Assembly (NCBI RefSeq): GCF_002551005.1
Contig: NZ_NVOY01000032.1
Span: 54,859 to 118,858, forward strand
Reading direction: 5' to 3'
DNA length: 64,000 nucleotides
Source of the DNA: Bacillus pseudomycoides
GTDB taxonomy: Bacteria > Bacillota > Bacilli > Bacillales > Bacillaceae_G
Part shown: piece by piece, positions 1 through 8,228 of the stretch
Position numbering within the stretch: the stretch's first letter is position 1
How the letters are laid out: each line of letters opens with the position of its first letter
Notes under the pieces: generated by a model
Told to the model about the DNA's origin: nothing
What the model saw: only the letters and a program-made list of their open reading frames with translations
Database searches by the model: none
Translations under genes and position numbers: made by a program

Positions 1-17
1 TGAAAGGAAGAAAGACA

Positions 18-293
18 TTGAATCAAGCATTTAAAGCGTTAGCAGATCCAACAAGGCGCAAAATTTTAGACCTATTAAAAGAAGGCGACTTAACAGCAGG
101 AGAAATTGCCGATCACTTCAATATGACAAAGCCGAGTATCTCTCATCACTTAAACGCGCTCAAAAACGCAGAGCTCATTCAAGATGAGAAAAAAGGGCAG
201 TTTGTTGTGTATTCATTGAATACAACTGTGTTTCAAGATTTGTTAACGTGGGTGTTTACGTTTACGAATAGAGGGGGAGGGGAAGGAGTATAA
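18..293 (+). CDS. ArsR/SdpR-family transcriptional repressor
   Basis: A 91-residue winged-helix regulator starting at TTG, six bases after a purine-rich GAAAGGAAG-like ribosome site. The N-terminus (FKALADPTRRKILDLL) and the recognition region (MTKPSISHHLNALKNAELI) are typical of ArsR-fold repressors. There is no metal-binding Cys motif, which fits the SdpR branch rather than true metal sensors. It touches the next gene, an SdpI-like membrane protein, exactly as in the B. subtilis sdpRI operon, where the membrane protein sequesters the repressor once the toxin is bound. By analogy this gene would be autoregulated. Its promoter is mostly outside the window. Confidence 0.85.
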   Translation: MNQAFKALADPTRRKILDLLKEGDLTAGEIADHFNMTKPSISHHLNALKNAELIQDEKKGQFVVYSLNTTVFQDLLTWVFTFTNRGGGEGV

Positions 294-928
294 TGAAGAA
301 ACACATTTTTGCCATTATCCTTATTAGTATAACAATATTGGCCTGGGTTATTTCTTGGCCACATCTTCCGAATACAATTGTTACGCATTGGAGCGGTGGA
401 ACTCCAGATGGTTATTCTTCTAAATTAAATGGGATGTTGTCACTGGTTGGGGTTATGATCGGAACTTATATATTACTCAATGTTGTTTCAAAGATTGATC
501 CAAAGAAAGAGAATTATAAAAAATTCTCGAAAAGTTTTACGATGATCACGTACAGTATTCTCTTTGTATTGTTTATTGGAAATATGGATGTTATTGCAAC
601 TGGACTAGGCTATGATTTACCGATAAATCGTTTTTCAGGATTGCTTGTTGGTCTTTTATTTTTAGTGATCGGCAACTATTTACCACAATGTAAACCAAAC
701 TATTTCATCGGCATTCGTACACCATGGACATTAAGCAATGAAGAAGTATGGCGCAAAACCCATCGTTTTAGCGGAAAAGTATTTATTGTTTTAGGGATTA
801 TCATGTGTGGAAGTATTTTTGCACCTGTTACTTGGAGCACGTATATCATACTGACTGTTGTTTTAGGAGGCGTGGTAATCACAATGCTGTATTCTTACCT
901 TGCTTATAGGAAAGAGATGAGAATGTAG
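293..928 (+). CDS. SdpI-family membrane immunity protein
   Basis: A 211-residue membrane protein of the SdpI family. The N-terminal DUF1648-type segment (about residues 5-60) has the family signature of a transmembrane helix followed by LPNTIVTHWSGGTPDGYSSK. Further helices lie near 85-105, 115-135, 155-180 and 185-205. The SdpI core motif IGIRTPWTLSNEEVWRKTH is present at about 140-158. SdpI gives resistance to the SDP killing peptide and acts as receptor and signal partner for SdpR. The start ATG follows GGGGGAGGGGAAGGAG and shares one base with the repressor's stop. No sdpABC toxin genes are visible here, so it may serve against foreign toxins or another signal. Confidence 0.85.
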   Translation: MKKHIFAIILISITILAWVISWPHLPNTIVTHWSGGTPDGYSSKLNGMLSLVGVMIGTYILLNVVSKIDPKKENYKKFSKSFTMITYSILFVLFIGNMDVIATGLGYDLPINRFSGLLVGLLFLVIGNYLPQCKPNYFIGIRTPWTLSNEEVWRKTHRFSGKVFIVLGIIMCGSIFAPVTWSTYIILTVVLGGVVITMLYSYLAYRKEMRM

Positions 929-1142
929 TCGGAAAATACATGTATTATAAATAGTAGTGAAGTTGTATTGGTATTAATAAAGAATTAAGAAGAAGGCTCT
1001 GTTCTAAAAGAGTGTTTCTCCTAATATATAAGTAGAAATATTATTTTATGATAATTATTTTAAGGTGTAATTATAACTTAAAGCTTGTACTAGTGAGCTA
1101 TTTATTCGAATAAAAACAAAGCTTACGAATACAGATGAAATA

Positions 1143-1184
1143 AAAAAGCCGTTCTTCCAATTGGAAAGAGCGGCTTTTTAAAAA
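1143..1184. terminator. Bidirectional intrinsic terminator
   Basis: A strong hairpin (AAAAAGCCG ... CGGCTTTTT with a CTTTCC/GGAAAG-type inner stem and AATT loop) with A and T runs on its two sides. It lies 215 bases after sdpI and ahead of the transporter operator, so it insulates the two units. Confidence 0.8.
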
Positions 1185-1211
1185 CCTTACAGAAATGTAA
1201 GGTTTATGTAA
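1185..1211 (+). promoter_or_regulatory. BceR-type response regulator operator
   Basis: A perfect inverted repeat CCTTACAGAAATGTAAGG at 1185-1202, containing TTACA-N4-TGTAA, with an extra TGTAAG half-site at 1206-1211. This fits the TNACA-N4-TGTAA consensus known for BceR-like regulators of bacitracin-type transporters. It sits about 185 bases upstream of the BceA-like gene, as expected for such control. No cognate two-component system is in the window. A near copy stands at 7395-7426. Confidence 0.75.
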
Positions 1212-1387
1212 GAGAAATAGATAGCTGGTTATTATGGTAAATGTTATAGTAGCAAGATACTTTGGGAAAGAATTCTAATATAATTTTTTATAGAGATAAG
1301 GTTTCTTATATAACAATTCTAATTGTGTAAGGAAGTGTAATCGTGGCAACAGTAATGATGAGATAGGATAAAGTGAGGGATATCGTA

Positions 1388-2158
1388 ATGAAGACAGTAC
1401 TAGAAGCAAGGGATATTCGAAAAGTATATGATACCGGTGGAAATACATACGAAGCGTTAAAAGACATTAACTTACAAGTGAAAGAAGGCGAGTTCGTTGG
1501 AATTATGGGGCCGTCTGGATCAGGAAAAACAACTTTATTAAATGTCCTTTCTACAATTGATAATGCGACGAACGGTGAAATCTTAATTGATGGAAATGAT
1601 ATTGTGAAAATGAATGATGATAAATTAGCGTTGTTCCGTCGTGATCACTTAGGGTTCATTTTCCAAGATTATAATTTATTAGATACATTAACAGTGAAAG
1701 AAAATATTGCGCTTCCACTGGCGTTATCAAAAGTAAAAGCAGGTGAAATTGACCGCCGCGTTCTTGAAATCGCGAAAAAATTTGGCATTGATCATATTTT
1801 AGATCAATATCCATACCAAATATCTGGTGGGCAAAAACAGCGCTGTGCAGCTTCTCGTGCGATTGTTACAAATCCAAGTATGATTTTTGGGGATGAGCCA
1901 ACGGGTGCGCTAGATTCTAAGTCTGCAACTGATTTATTGGAGAGTTTGAAAGCATTAAATGAATATGACCAATCGACAATTTTAATGGTTACGCATGATG
2001 CATTTGCCGCAAGTTATTGTAAGCGCGTTATTTTTATTAAAGATGGTGAATTATATAAAGAACTGCACAGGGGAGAATTAACACGTAAGCAATTTTTTGG
2101 GCGGGTATTAGACGTAATGTCTACGATCTCTGGAGGTGCAGTAGATGACGTTATCTAG
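1388..2158 (+). CDS. BceA-type ABC transporter ATPase
   Basis: A 256-residue ATPase of the MacB/BceA class that powers antimicrobial-peptide detoxification modules. Walker A is GPSGSGKTT, the Q-loop region FIFQDYNLL, the signature ISGGQKQR, Walker B MIFGDEPTGALD, and the switch His lies in VTHD. I chose ATG 1388 rather than GTG 1373 because GTGAGGG at 1373-1379 is a good ribosome site eight bases before the ATG. It overlaps the permease start by 14 bases, so the two are translationally coupled. A BceR-type operator lies upstream. The substrate, by family, would be a cell-wall-active peptide antibiotic such as bacitracin; the exact one cannot be told. Confidence 0.9.
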   Translation: MKTVLEARDIRKVYDTGGNTYEALKDINLQVKEGEFVGIMGPSGSGKTTLLNVLSTIDNATNGEILIDGNDIVKMNDDKLALFRRDHLGFIFQDYNLLDTLTVKENIALPLALSKVKAGEIDRRVLEIAKKFGIDHILDQYPYQISGGQKQRCAASRAIVTNPSMIFGDEPTGALDSKSATDLLESLKALNEYDQSTILMVTHDAFAASYCKRVIFIKDGELYKELHRGELTRKQFFGRVLDVMSTISGGAVDDVI

Positions 2159-4091
2159 TATTGCCATTCGCAATATAAAGCGTAATTTTAAAGATTATGC
2201 TTTATATTTTATGTCGATGATTTTTAGTATCGTCATTTATTTTACATTTGCATCGCTTCAATATAATACGCAAATAGAAAAGGCAACGGAAGGGTCAAAG
2301 AAAATTAGTGGTGCCTTCCAAGTTTCTAGCGTGATGCTCATTATTTTCGTAGCGCTATTTATTATTTATTCCAATGGTTTCTTTACACGTAAACGAAAAA
2401 AAGAAGTTGGTTTATATTCTTTACTCGGAATTCGGAAACGCCAAATTGGGAAAATGCTGTTTTATGAAAATATGTTAATGGGGTTAATATCGCTACTAAT
2501 TGGGATTGTAATTGGCAGCGTACTGTCTAAGTTATTCCTTGAATTATTAGTAAGCTTAATGGGACTTGATTTACAAGTTTATTTCGAGGTTCCACTAGCG
2601 GCGATTATTGATACAACAGTTGTTTTCTTTGTTATTATTTTATACACGTCGCTGCAAGGGTACCGTTTAATTTATCGTTTTAAACTGATTGAACTATTTC
2701 GCGCTGAGCGTGAAGGGGAAGGAATGCCGAAAGGATCTATTATTATCGCTGGTATCGCTATATTCCTAATTGGTTCGGGGTATTTCTTATCACTGCTGTT
2801 TACGAAAGTTATTAAATATGCAGATTTCATGATGGTCGCATTTTATATTTTATTGGCGACTATACTTGGTACGTATTTATTATTTATGTTCTTTACAGTT
2901 GTTGCTTTAAGAAGAGCAAGAAATCATAAATCATCCTTTTATAATGGAATGAATATGGTAACAACATCTCAGCTTTTATACCGTATTAAAGGAAATGCAA
3001 AATCTTTGGCGACAATTGCTATTTTGAGCGCGGTAACATTAACGGCTGTTGGTACATCTGTTACGACGTATTATAATACATTTACTCAGGCGAAAGATCT
3101 TGCCCCGTATAGTTTTTCTTATGAGAAAAAAGATGCCGCTTTCGAACAAAAGGTGAATGCAATCTTCGCAGAAGAGAAGAAATACAATCCGATTACAGAG
3201 AAATTTGAAATTGAAATGGTGCCGGTGAAAGGGAAATTCGAAGGTGAAAAAGCAGATATAAGTATGAATTCTCGTTATATAATGACGGAACAATATCAAC
3301 TTGTGTCACAGTCCGCCTTCAATGTAATTGCGAAAAAAATGAATGTGGATGTGGTAAGTTTAACTGCCAGAGAAGCATTTGTATTTGATGGTATGTATAT
3401 CGAAGGACACGAGTTTAGTATAGCATATAAAGGAAATAAAGCAGTGTTTCCTATTGGGAATGAAACGAAGACATTAACAATTAAAGATGCTGAAGGTCGT
3501 AATGTTACGAACTTAGGAGAATTAGTTGTTGTTGTGCCCGATGACGTATACGAGCAAGCGAAAAAGACAGCTGAAACAAGAGTTGTTAAAAATATTAATG
3601 TGAAAAATGAGAAAGACAGTACAGTATTAACAGAGAAGCTAGTAAAGGCTATGCCGAAGGAGTCTGAAGCTGAACCGGTCTTTAGAGATTTCTATACAGG
3701 GTTTAAAGGCGGAATGGAAGCAACGGGTATGATGATGTTCATCGGTGTTTTCTTAGGGCTTGTATTCTTACTTGCAACAGGTTCTATCATTTATTTCAAA
3801 CAGTTAACAGAAGCAAATGCAGACCGCGATCGTTACATAGTTCTTCGTAAAATTGGAGTAACGAAGCAAGAAATGAAGAAAGCAATTGCAAAGCAGATCT
3901 TCTTTATTTTTGCGATTCCGTTGGTGGTTGGAATTTTGCATAGCTTATTTGCGTTAAAAGGATTATCAAACTTATTGCCGTTTGAAATCTTAATTCCGTT
4001 ATTAATGAGTATCGGCGTATACAGTGTAATTTATATTGGTTATTACTTCTTAACGGTTCGTTCTTATTTTAAGATTGTGAGCGGGGAGTAG
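2145..4091 (+). CDS. BceB-type ABC transporter permease
   Basis: A 648-residue FtsX/BceB-type permease with the expected layout: helix 1 near residues 15-35, helices 2-4 within 55-165, more near 195-260 and 285-305, then a large extracellular domain (about 310-520) and a last group of helices near 530-550, 585-605 and 615-640. BceB proteins carry this big extracellular loop between helices 7 and 8 and use it to sense the peptide and signal to a partner histidine kinase. It overlaps the ATPase gene. No BceRS pair is encoded nearby, so the sensor kinase must be elsewhere in the genome or be shared. Confidence 0.9.
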   Translation: MTLSSIAIRNIKRNFKDYALYFMSMIFSIVIYFTFASLQYNTQIEKATEGSKKISGAFQVSSVMLIIFVALFIIYSNGFFTRKRKKEVGLYSLLGIRKRQIGKMLFYENMLMGLISLLIGIVIGSVLSKLFLELLVSLMGLDLQVYFEVPLAAIIDTTVVFFVIILYTSLQGYRLIYRFKLIELFRAEREGEGMPKGSIIIAGIAIFLIGSGYFLSLLFTKVIKYADFMMVAFYILLATILGTYLLFMFFTVVALRRARNHKSSFYNGMNMVTTSQLLYRIKGNAKSLATIAILSAVTLTAVGTSVTTYYNTFTQAKDLAPYSFSYEKKDAAFEQKVNAIFAEEKKYNPITEKFEIEMVPVKGKFEGEKADISMNSRYIMTEQYQLVSQSAFNVIAKKMNVDVVSLTAREAFVFDGMYIEGHEFSIAYKGNKAVFPIGNETKTLTIKDAEGRNVTNLGELVVVVPDDVYEQAKKTAETRVVKNINVKNEKDSTVLTEKLVKAMPKESEAEPVFRDFYTGFKGGMEATGMMMFIGVFLGLVFLLATGSIIYFKQLTEANADRDRYIVLRKIGVTKQEMKKAIAKQIFFIFAIPLVVGILHSLFALKGLSNLLPFEILIPLLMSIGVYSVIYIGYYFLTVRSYFKIVSGE

Positions 4092-4096
4092 TAGAA

Positions 4097-4154
4097 AAGT
4101 AGCTGCCCCCCAAAAGGCCATTGAATAATGACTTTTTGGAGGGCAGCTACTTTC
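4097..4154 (+). terminator. Intrinsic terminator after bceB-like gene
   Basis: A long inverted repeat AAGTAGCTGCCCCCCAAAA ... TTTTTGGAGGGCAGCTACTTT directly after the permease stop. The stem is about 20 bp with an interrupted T tract. Confidence 0.75.
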
Positions 4155-4298
4155 TTGCCTGCGATATTAAAAACTCAGTCCAACTACATTATCTTTTCTC
4201 ACCTAAAATAGAAATAGCCCCTACTCCGATGATCGAAGTAGAGGCGTACATTTTTAGATAATGCTAACGTAAATGAAAGTTTTATTCGGATCCTCTGC

Positions 4299-5546
4299 CT
4301 AATTCTTCGCTAAAATTGCCATATAAGGCATTGTTGTAAATTCATTCGCCTTCAGTAAAGCGAATGCCCCTTTTAGATAAACTGTGTTATGTTCAACTGT
4401 TTTTGCGAAAGATTGGATAAGTTTGATCACTAAATCAATCGTTAATCCTTTATGAAATCCTGCCATGCCGATTAAATGAAGTTTTATCATTGAATAGTGA
4501 ATGACTAGCATTACATAATCATCGAAAAGCGTTTTTTGTTCAAACGGGAATAAGTTTTTAAATATATAATTGACTAGGTAGTTTTCTAAAATGTACTCAT
4601 GTTCTGTCATAAATGGCTCGTAAAATTTTTCATAGGCCTTTTTATAGTTCTCTGTAAGTTCTTCAATAGTTGCTTCTTCTGTATATTGAATACCTTTTAA
4701 CATCTCATCTAAACAGTCGAGGTATCGTTGACTTGAGATAGATTGGTTAATACGATAACCCACTAAATCTTTACACAATGCCATTTGCACAGATAACTGA
4801 GTAGGTATTTTGTCAAGTGACTCTTTCATTCCTTGATTAGACATCAAATTATTAAAATTAGTAATGACAGTCGGAATTCCATGAACATCACCTTGATCGA
4901 TGTGTTTCTGTACATTTTGATAGAACATTCCTAAAATGATAAGACGCTCTGCTAACGTATAAGAGCGGTCTTGGATAACTTGAATAGAAAAAACACGTAA
5001 TTCCCAAAAATATTTTTTTGGTGTATTATCCATTTTTGGGCCATCTGTTTTTAACTGTTTTACAATGGATCCAGGAGTATTAGCTGGTTCTTCAATCTCA
5101 GCAAAGTCAATTCCATTTGGATTCAAAAGAGCTAAACGCGCAGCTTCAGGACATGACATAGTAGCTGATTTCTCAATTACGCCGTTAATACTATTAATAG
5201 AGCGAGGGTAGACTGTACAAGTATTAGATAAATACTCTGCTCCTAATTTTAATTGAACCTTGCAAAGATTCTCTTCAGATAGAAAGGAACATCTTCCTCC
5301 ATCCTCCATTTTAATTTTAGCGTAAGACTCAGAAGAGGAGTTCGAACGTTGTCTTGTTACCTTATTTTTGAAAAGTGGTTTTAATTCTAAATCACGAGAT
5401 TTTTTGTATTTTTTATACGTATCTTCATCAACATTTACTCTCCACCCAATGCAACATGAATCTTCACACTCTGATCCTATACAAGAGAATTGTTGCATAT
5501 ATTGGGGAACAAGTAGAGGTCTATTTTTGGTGTTATTAAGTGTCAT
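4299..5546 (-). CDS. Flagellin lysine-N-methylase FliB family protein
   Basis: A 415-residue protein whose N-terminal third carries the Cys pattern of the FliB family: CIGSECEDSCCIGW at about residues 22-35, GRCSFL and LCKVQ near 84-95, and YLSNTCTVYPR near 105-115. FliB methylates lysines of flagellin in Salmonella. Bacillus homologues are stand-alone genes with no proven substrate, and the conserved Cys set suggests a bound metal or iron-sulfur centre. The C-terminal two thirds is helical, with no signal peptide or clear transmembrane helix. It stands alone between terminators, with no flagellar gene nearby, so the methylase role is from family only. Confidence 0.8.
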   Translation of the reverse strand: MTLNNTKNRPLLVPQYMQQFSCIGSECEDSCCIGWRVNVDEDTYKKYKKSRDLELKPLFKNKVTRQRSNSSSESYAKIKMEDGGRCSFLSEENLCKVQLKLGAEYLSNTCTVYPRSINSINGVIEKSATMSCPEAARLALLNPNGIDFAEIEEPANTPGSIVKQLKTDGPKMDNTPKKYFWELRVFSIQVIQDRSYTLAERLIILGMFYQNVQKHIDQGDVHGIPTVITNFNNLMSNQGMKESLDKIPTQLSVQMALCKDLVGYRINQSISSQRYLDCLDEMLKGIQYTEEATIEELTENYKKAYEKFYEPFMTEHEYILENYLVNYIFKNLFPFEQKTLFDDYVMLVIHYSMIKLHLIGMAGFHKGLTIDLVIKLIQSFAKTVEHNTVYLKGAFALLKANEFTTMPYMAILAKN

Positions 5547-5718
5547 GGTACTTGTCTCCTTAGTTAATATTACAATAAATCAATAATTTATAATTTAATT
5601 GTATATTAGGAAATAAAGATTATCAATGTTAGATTTGAATCAATATTTTGGACATGAAAAGTTCAATCTAAGATAATTCCTTAAATTAAAAAGGGATGAC
5701 TCTTGTTTATTCATATGT

Positions 5719-5768
5719 AAAAAACGAGGCTACCTAAAAGTTTTACTTTTGGGACAACCTCGTTTTTT
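5719..5768. terminator. Terminator of hpt
   Basis: AAAACGAGG pairs with CCTCGTTTTTT around an imperfect inner stem. Read on the minus strand it follows the hpt stop by some 20 bases. Confidence 0.75.
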
Positions 5769-5784
5769 GTTAAGTATGGTTATA

Positions 5785-6315
5785 TTATTTATCTGTTGCA
5801 ACTGACGCAATAAACGGTAAGTTACGATATTTCTCAGCACAATCAATGCCGTAGCCAACGATGAATTCATCTGGGATAACGAAGCCAACATATTCAGCTG
5901 TTAAATCAACTTTACGGCGTTCTGGTTTATCAAGAAGCGTACAGAATTTTAACGTTTTTGGTTGATGCATCAAGAAGTGGTCTTTTAAGAAGTGAAGTGT
6001 TAAACCAGAATCGATAATATCTTCTACTACGATTACGTTTTTACCAGTAATATTTACATCGATATCTTTTAGTAATTTCACTTTTCCAGTTGTTGTTGTT
6101 TGGTTTCCATAGCTAGATGCAGAAATGAAGTCAATTGTTACATCATTTTTAATATGGCGAATTAAATCTGCTGCAAATACGAAAGAACCTTTTAATACGG
6201 CAATAACAAAAATTTCTTCGCCTTCAAAATCACGTTCAATTTGCAGTGCTAATTCTTTTACTTTTTCTTGCAGTTGTTCTTGTGAGATTAAAGTGTCTTT
6301 TATTTGAATATCCAT
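5785..6315 (-). CDS. hpt: Hypoxanthine phosphoribosyltransferase
   Basis: A 176-residue purine salvage enzyme converting hypoxanthine or guanine plus PRPP to IMP or GMP in the cytosol. The PRPP-binding loop VVEDIIDSGLTL is at about residues 95-106, the flexible-loop SASSYG motif lies near 65-70, and LDKPERRK is typical of bacterial HPRTs. Length is normal. It is not beside tilS or ftsH, where the main B. subtilis hprT resides, so this is likely a second paralogue. It is monocistronic with its own terminator, and a GGAGGATTT ribosome site precedes the ATG. Confidence 0.9.
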   Translation of the reverse strand: MDIQIKDTLISQEQLQEKVKELALQIERDFEGEEIFVIAVLKGSFVFAADLIRHIKNDVTIDFISASSYGNQTTTTGKVKLLKDIDVNITGKNVIVVEDIIDSGLTLHFLKDHFLMHQPKTLKFCTLLDKPERRKVDLTAEYVGFVIPDEFIVGYGIDCAEKYRNLPFIASVATDK

Positions 6316-6484
6316 TGAAATCCTCCTACATTGTAAAACTTATGAACAGTTTGACTGTAAAGGATTGAGGGGGAAAAGTCAAAAAAGAGAGTACTTGCTT
6401 TAAATGGAATACACATAATAACTAGAATATAATAGAGTGAAAAAGCAGGCGAACTATGCGGAAACTTATAGCAACTTTTCTTCA

Positions 6485-6645
6485 TAATAAACCCTTTTCT
6501 TTTTAGATGGACGCGAGCATCTGGCTGTGCATAGTAGCGGTCAGGTCCTTTTTCTGCCACGTGCAAGATTTAAAACAAAGGGAGAAAACGAGTGCAGGCC
6601 ACTTGTTTCTCCATAGCAGCGGCTTTATGTGACAATAATAAAATG
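6485..6645 (+). repeat. bcr-like intergenic repeat, copy 1
   Basis: Recognised from recurring blocks CCCTTTTCTTTTTAGATGG, GAGCATCTGGCTGTGCATAG, GCGGTCAGG, CTGCCACGTGCAAG and TTTAAAACAAAGGGAGAAA, shared with other copies in this window (7145, 7922, 36184). The length of about 155-180 bp and the multicopy intergenic placement fit the bcr1 repeats described for the B. cereus group. The name is from memory, not a search. Confidence 0.7.
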
Positions 6646-6686
6646 GATTTATATCTATGAGCATTACAGTGAAAGTGGCATGTTCT

Positions 6687-6714
6687 CTAAAGGAGAAGTG
6701 CTCCTTTTTTTATA
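6687..6714 (+). terminator. Small terminator-like hairpin
   Basis: AAAGGAG-AAGTG-CTCCTTTTTTT, a short stem followed by seven T, in the space ahead of the channel gene. It may end a transcript reading out of the repeat. Confidence 0.5.
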
Positions 6715-6773
6715 TACAGAAAAATGGTAGACTTTCCATTGACTACATGCATTGAATAGAAAAGGAGAGTCAT

Positions 6774-7118
6774 ATGATTTCATTTTTACTCACTTTAAAG
6801 CGAATGTTAGAAGCGTTTTTTAGAGCGTGGAAAGATAAAGAATTTCAAGTATTATTCGTATTAACAGCTGGAACGCTTCTATCAGGAACTATTTTTTATA
6901 GTACTGTAGAGAAAATGCGTGTAATTGATGCTTTATATTTTAGTGTTGTTACATTAACGACAGTTGGGTACGGGGACTTTAGTCCACAAACAGACTTTGG
7001 AAAGATCTTTACTATCTTTTATATTTTCGTTGGACTTGGTTTAGTAGCCGGTTTCATCCGTAAACTAGCAATAAATATTCAACTGTCAGGTCGGTTATCG
7101 AGGCGAAATAAAGAGTAA
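6774..7118 (+). CDS. NaK-type two-helix cation channel with potassium-type filter
   Basis: A 114-residue channel subunit: an interfacial helix (residues 1-20), outer helix (24-44), pore helix and filter (53-72), inner helix (76-98) and a short basic tail. Length and sequence match the structurally known B. cereus NaK channel almost throughout (for example AWKDKEFQVLFVLT, GTIFYSTVE, DALYFSVVTLTTVG). As I recall NaK, its filter is TVGDGN; here residues 63-68 read TVGYGD, the classic potassium channel signature. The gene therefore probably forms a potassium-selective tetramer in the membrane. It is monocistronic; AAAGGAGAG precedes the ATG. See findings. Confidence 0.88.
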   Translation: MISFLLTLKRMLEAFFRAWKDKEFQVLFVLTAGTLLSGTIFYSTVEKMRVIDALYFSVVTLTTVGYGDFSPQTDFGKIFTIFYIFVGLGLVAGFIRKLAINIQLSGRLSRRNKE

Positions 7119-7144
7119 TACGGAATATATACGAGTTAAAAGCG

Positions 7145-7300
7145 TCATGAAAACCTCTGTTCTTTTTAGATGGGCAAGAGCAACTGGCCATGCATAGAAG
7201 CGGTCAGTGCCGCTTCCTGCCACGTGCGAGGTTTAAAACAAGGGAAGCCAGCGAGTGTAGGGCATTATTCGTTCTGCATAGCAGTGATTTATATATGACT
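7145..7300 (+). repeat. bcr-like intergenic repeat, copy 2
   Basis: A full-length but diverged copy: TGTTCTTTTTAGATGGGC, GCATAGAAGCGGTCAG, CTGCCACGTGCGAGGTTT and GTTCTGCATAGCAGTGATTT. It lies directly after the channel gene. Confidence 0.68.
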
Positions 7301-7309
7301 GCAAATGAA

Positions 7310-7365
7310 ATTTTTATCCCGCTATTCGTGGGCAGTAAGACCCCCATTGATGGAAGTTTCACCTT
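7310..7365 (+). repeat. Short deleted copy of a second repeat family
   Basis: Shares both ends of the long repeat at 16651-16911: TTTTTATCCCGCTATTCGTG with GGCAGTAAGACCCCCA at the left and GGAAGTTTCAC at the right. About 200 internal bases are missing, so it looks like an internally deleted derivative. Confidence 0.7.
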
Positions 7366-7394
7366 ATATTTGTATATGATTATTGATTATTATT

Positions 7395-7426
7395 ACCTTA
7401 CAAAAATGTAAGGTTTTTTGTAAGGT
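7395..7426 (+). promoter_or_regulatory. Second BceR-type operator
   Basis: CCTTACAAAAATGTAAGG at 7395-7412 is a perfect inverted repeat with TTACA-N4-TGTAA, followed by a third half-site TGTAAGG at 7418-7424. The arrangement is the same as at 1185-1211. It stands 120 bases upstream of a small unknown gene, not a transporter. Confidence 0.7.
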
Positions 7427-7531
7427 TAATCGATAGTTTAGCAGCATTGTTTTGAATAAACTTATCTATGTAAGGCACACACATTTTAGGGAAATAAGAC
7501 GTTAGGTACTACAACTGAAAGGAGAAAGAGA

Positions 7532-7852
7532 ATGGAGAAGCGCTCAGCGGCTTTTGCTTTATTATTAGAGAATGATGCGATTATGTTAGCTAATAATAAG
7601 GATTGTACAACTGTAATTGATCGGCGAGAAATACCAGTAGATTCACGCGATAAAATAGTATGGTACAAATGGAATGAGAACTACAAAGAGAATATAAATG
7701 AGCAATATCACATAGGGTATGATGTGCATAGAGTTGTTTTATGGAATGAGATGAAATCTTGGATTCATAAGCAAGACGGTAAGAATAATTTTAGCAGCTG
7801 CGCACCCCATTCTCAAACTCCTGAAATGGTAAGAAAAAGAGAGTCACATTAG
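7532..7852 (+). CDS. Small hypothetical protein under BceR-type operator
   Basis: I do not recognise this 106-residue product. It has a good ribosome site (GAAAGGAGAAAG) before ATG, and the unit is closed by a strong terminator at 7878-7913. The protein is soluble and mixed in charge, without signal peptide or transmembrane helix. Residues 1-60 look protein-like (LLLENDAIMLANNK; IVWYKWNENYKENINEQ), while the last 20 (SSCAPHSQTPEMVRKRESH) look random, so the C-terminus may be frayed. The BceR-type operator upstream suggests it is induced with the antimicrobial peptide transporter. Confidence 0.5.
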   Translation: MEKRSAAFALLLENDAIMLANNKDCTTVIDRREIPVDSRDKIVWYKWNENYKENINEQYHIGYDVHRVVLWNEMKSWIHKQDGKNNFSSCAPHSQTPEMVRKRESH

Positions 7853-7877
7853 GAAAGTAACTTGGAATACTGAGGCA

Positions 7878-7913
7878 CAAAAAAAGATTGCTGTTTAAGC
7901 AATCTTTTTTTAT
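7878..7913 (+). terminator. Intrinsic terminator after the small gene
   Basis: AAAAAAAGATTGCTGTTTAAGCAATCTTTTTTT, an A-run, 8-bp stem and T-run in the classic form. Confidence 0.85.
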
Positions 7914-7921
7914 TTGTATAA

Positions 7922-8108
7922 ATACAAATTGAAAAACGGACCTAAAAACCCCCTTTCTTTTTAGGTGGGAGAGAGCCTCTGGCTGTGCATGAAAACGGTC
8001 AGGGCCTTTTCCTGCCACATGCAAAGTTTAAAACAAAGGGAGAAAGCAAGTAGCGGTCACGTTTTGTTCTGGATAGCGGCAACTTATATGTTGAAAAATC
8101 AAAATGGA
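7922..8108 (+). repeat. bcr-like intergenic repeat, copy 3
   Basis: A near-complete copy from ATACAAATTGAAAAACGGAC to CAACTTATATGTTGAAAAAT, with GGCTGTGCATG, ACGGTCAGGGCC and CTGCCACATGCAAAG inside. Confidence 0.7.
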
Positions 8109-8162
8109 ATTAAATATACTTCCTCTACTAAGCATTTTTTGTAATAAGTTTAAAAAATAGAA

Positions 8163-8216
8163 AAAAATGCCCTTTATCTGATTTTTTTGGTCAGATGAAG
8201 GGCGTTTTCTTTCGTG
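8163..8216. terminator. Terminator of uhpT-like gene
   Basis: ATGCCCTTTATCTGA pairs with TCAGATGAAGGGCGTT around a T-rich loop. On the minus strand it follows the antiporter stop by about 12 bases. Confidence 0.7.
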
Positions 8217-8228
8217 TTTTGAGTTGTT

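Noticed and set aside
6300-6566. Minus-strand open frames starting MHVA... at 6566, 8024 and 36283
   Set aside because: They lie in bcr-like repeats, have no ribosome site and run into unrelated sequence. I keep only the note on the shared antisense frame within the repeat.
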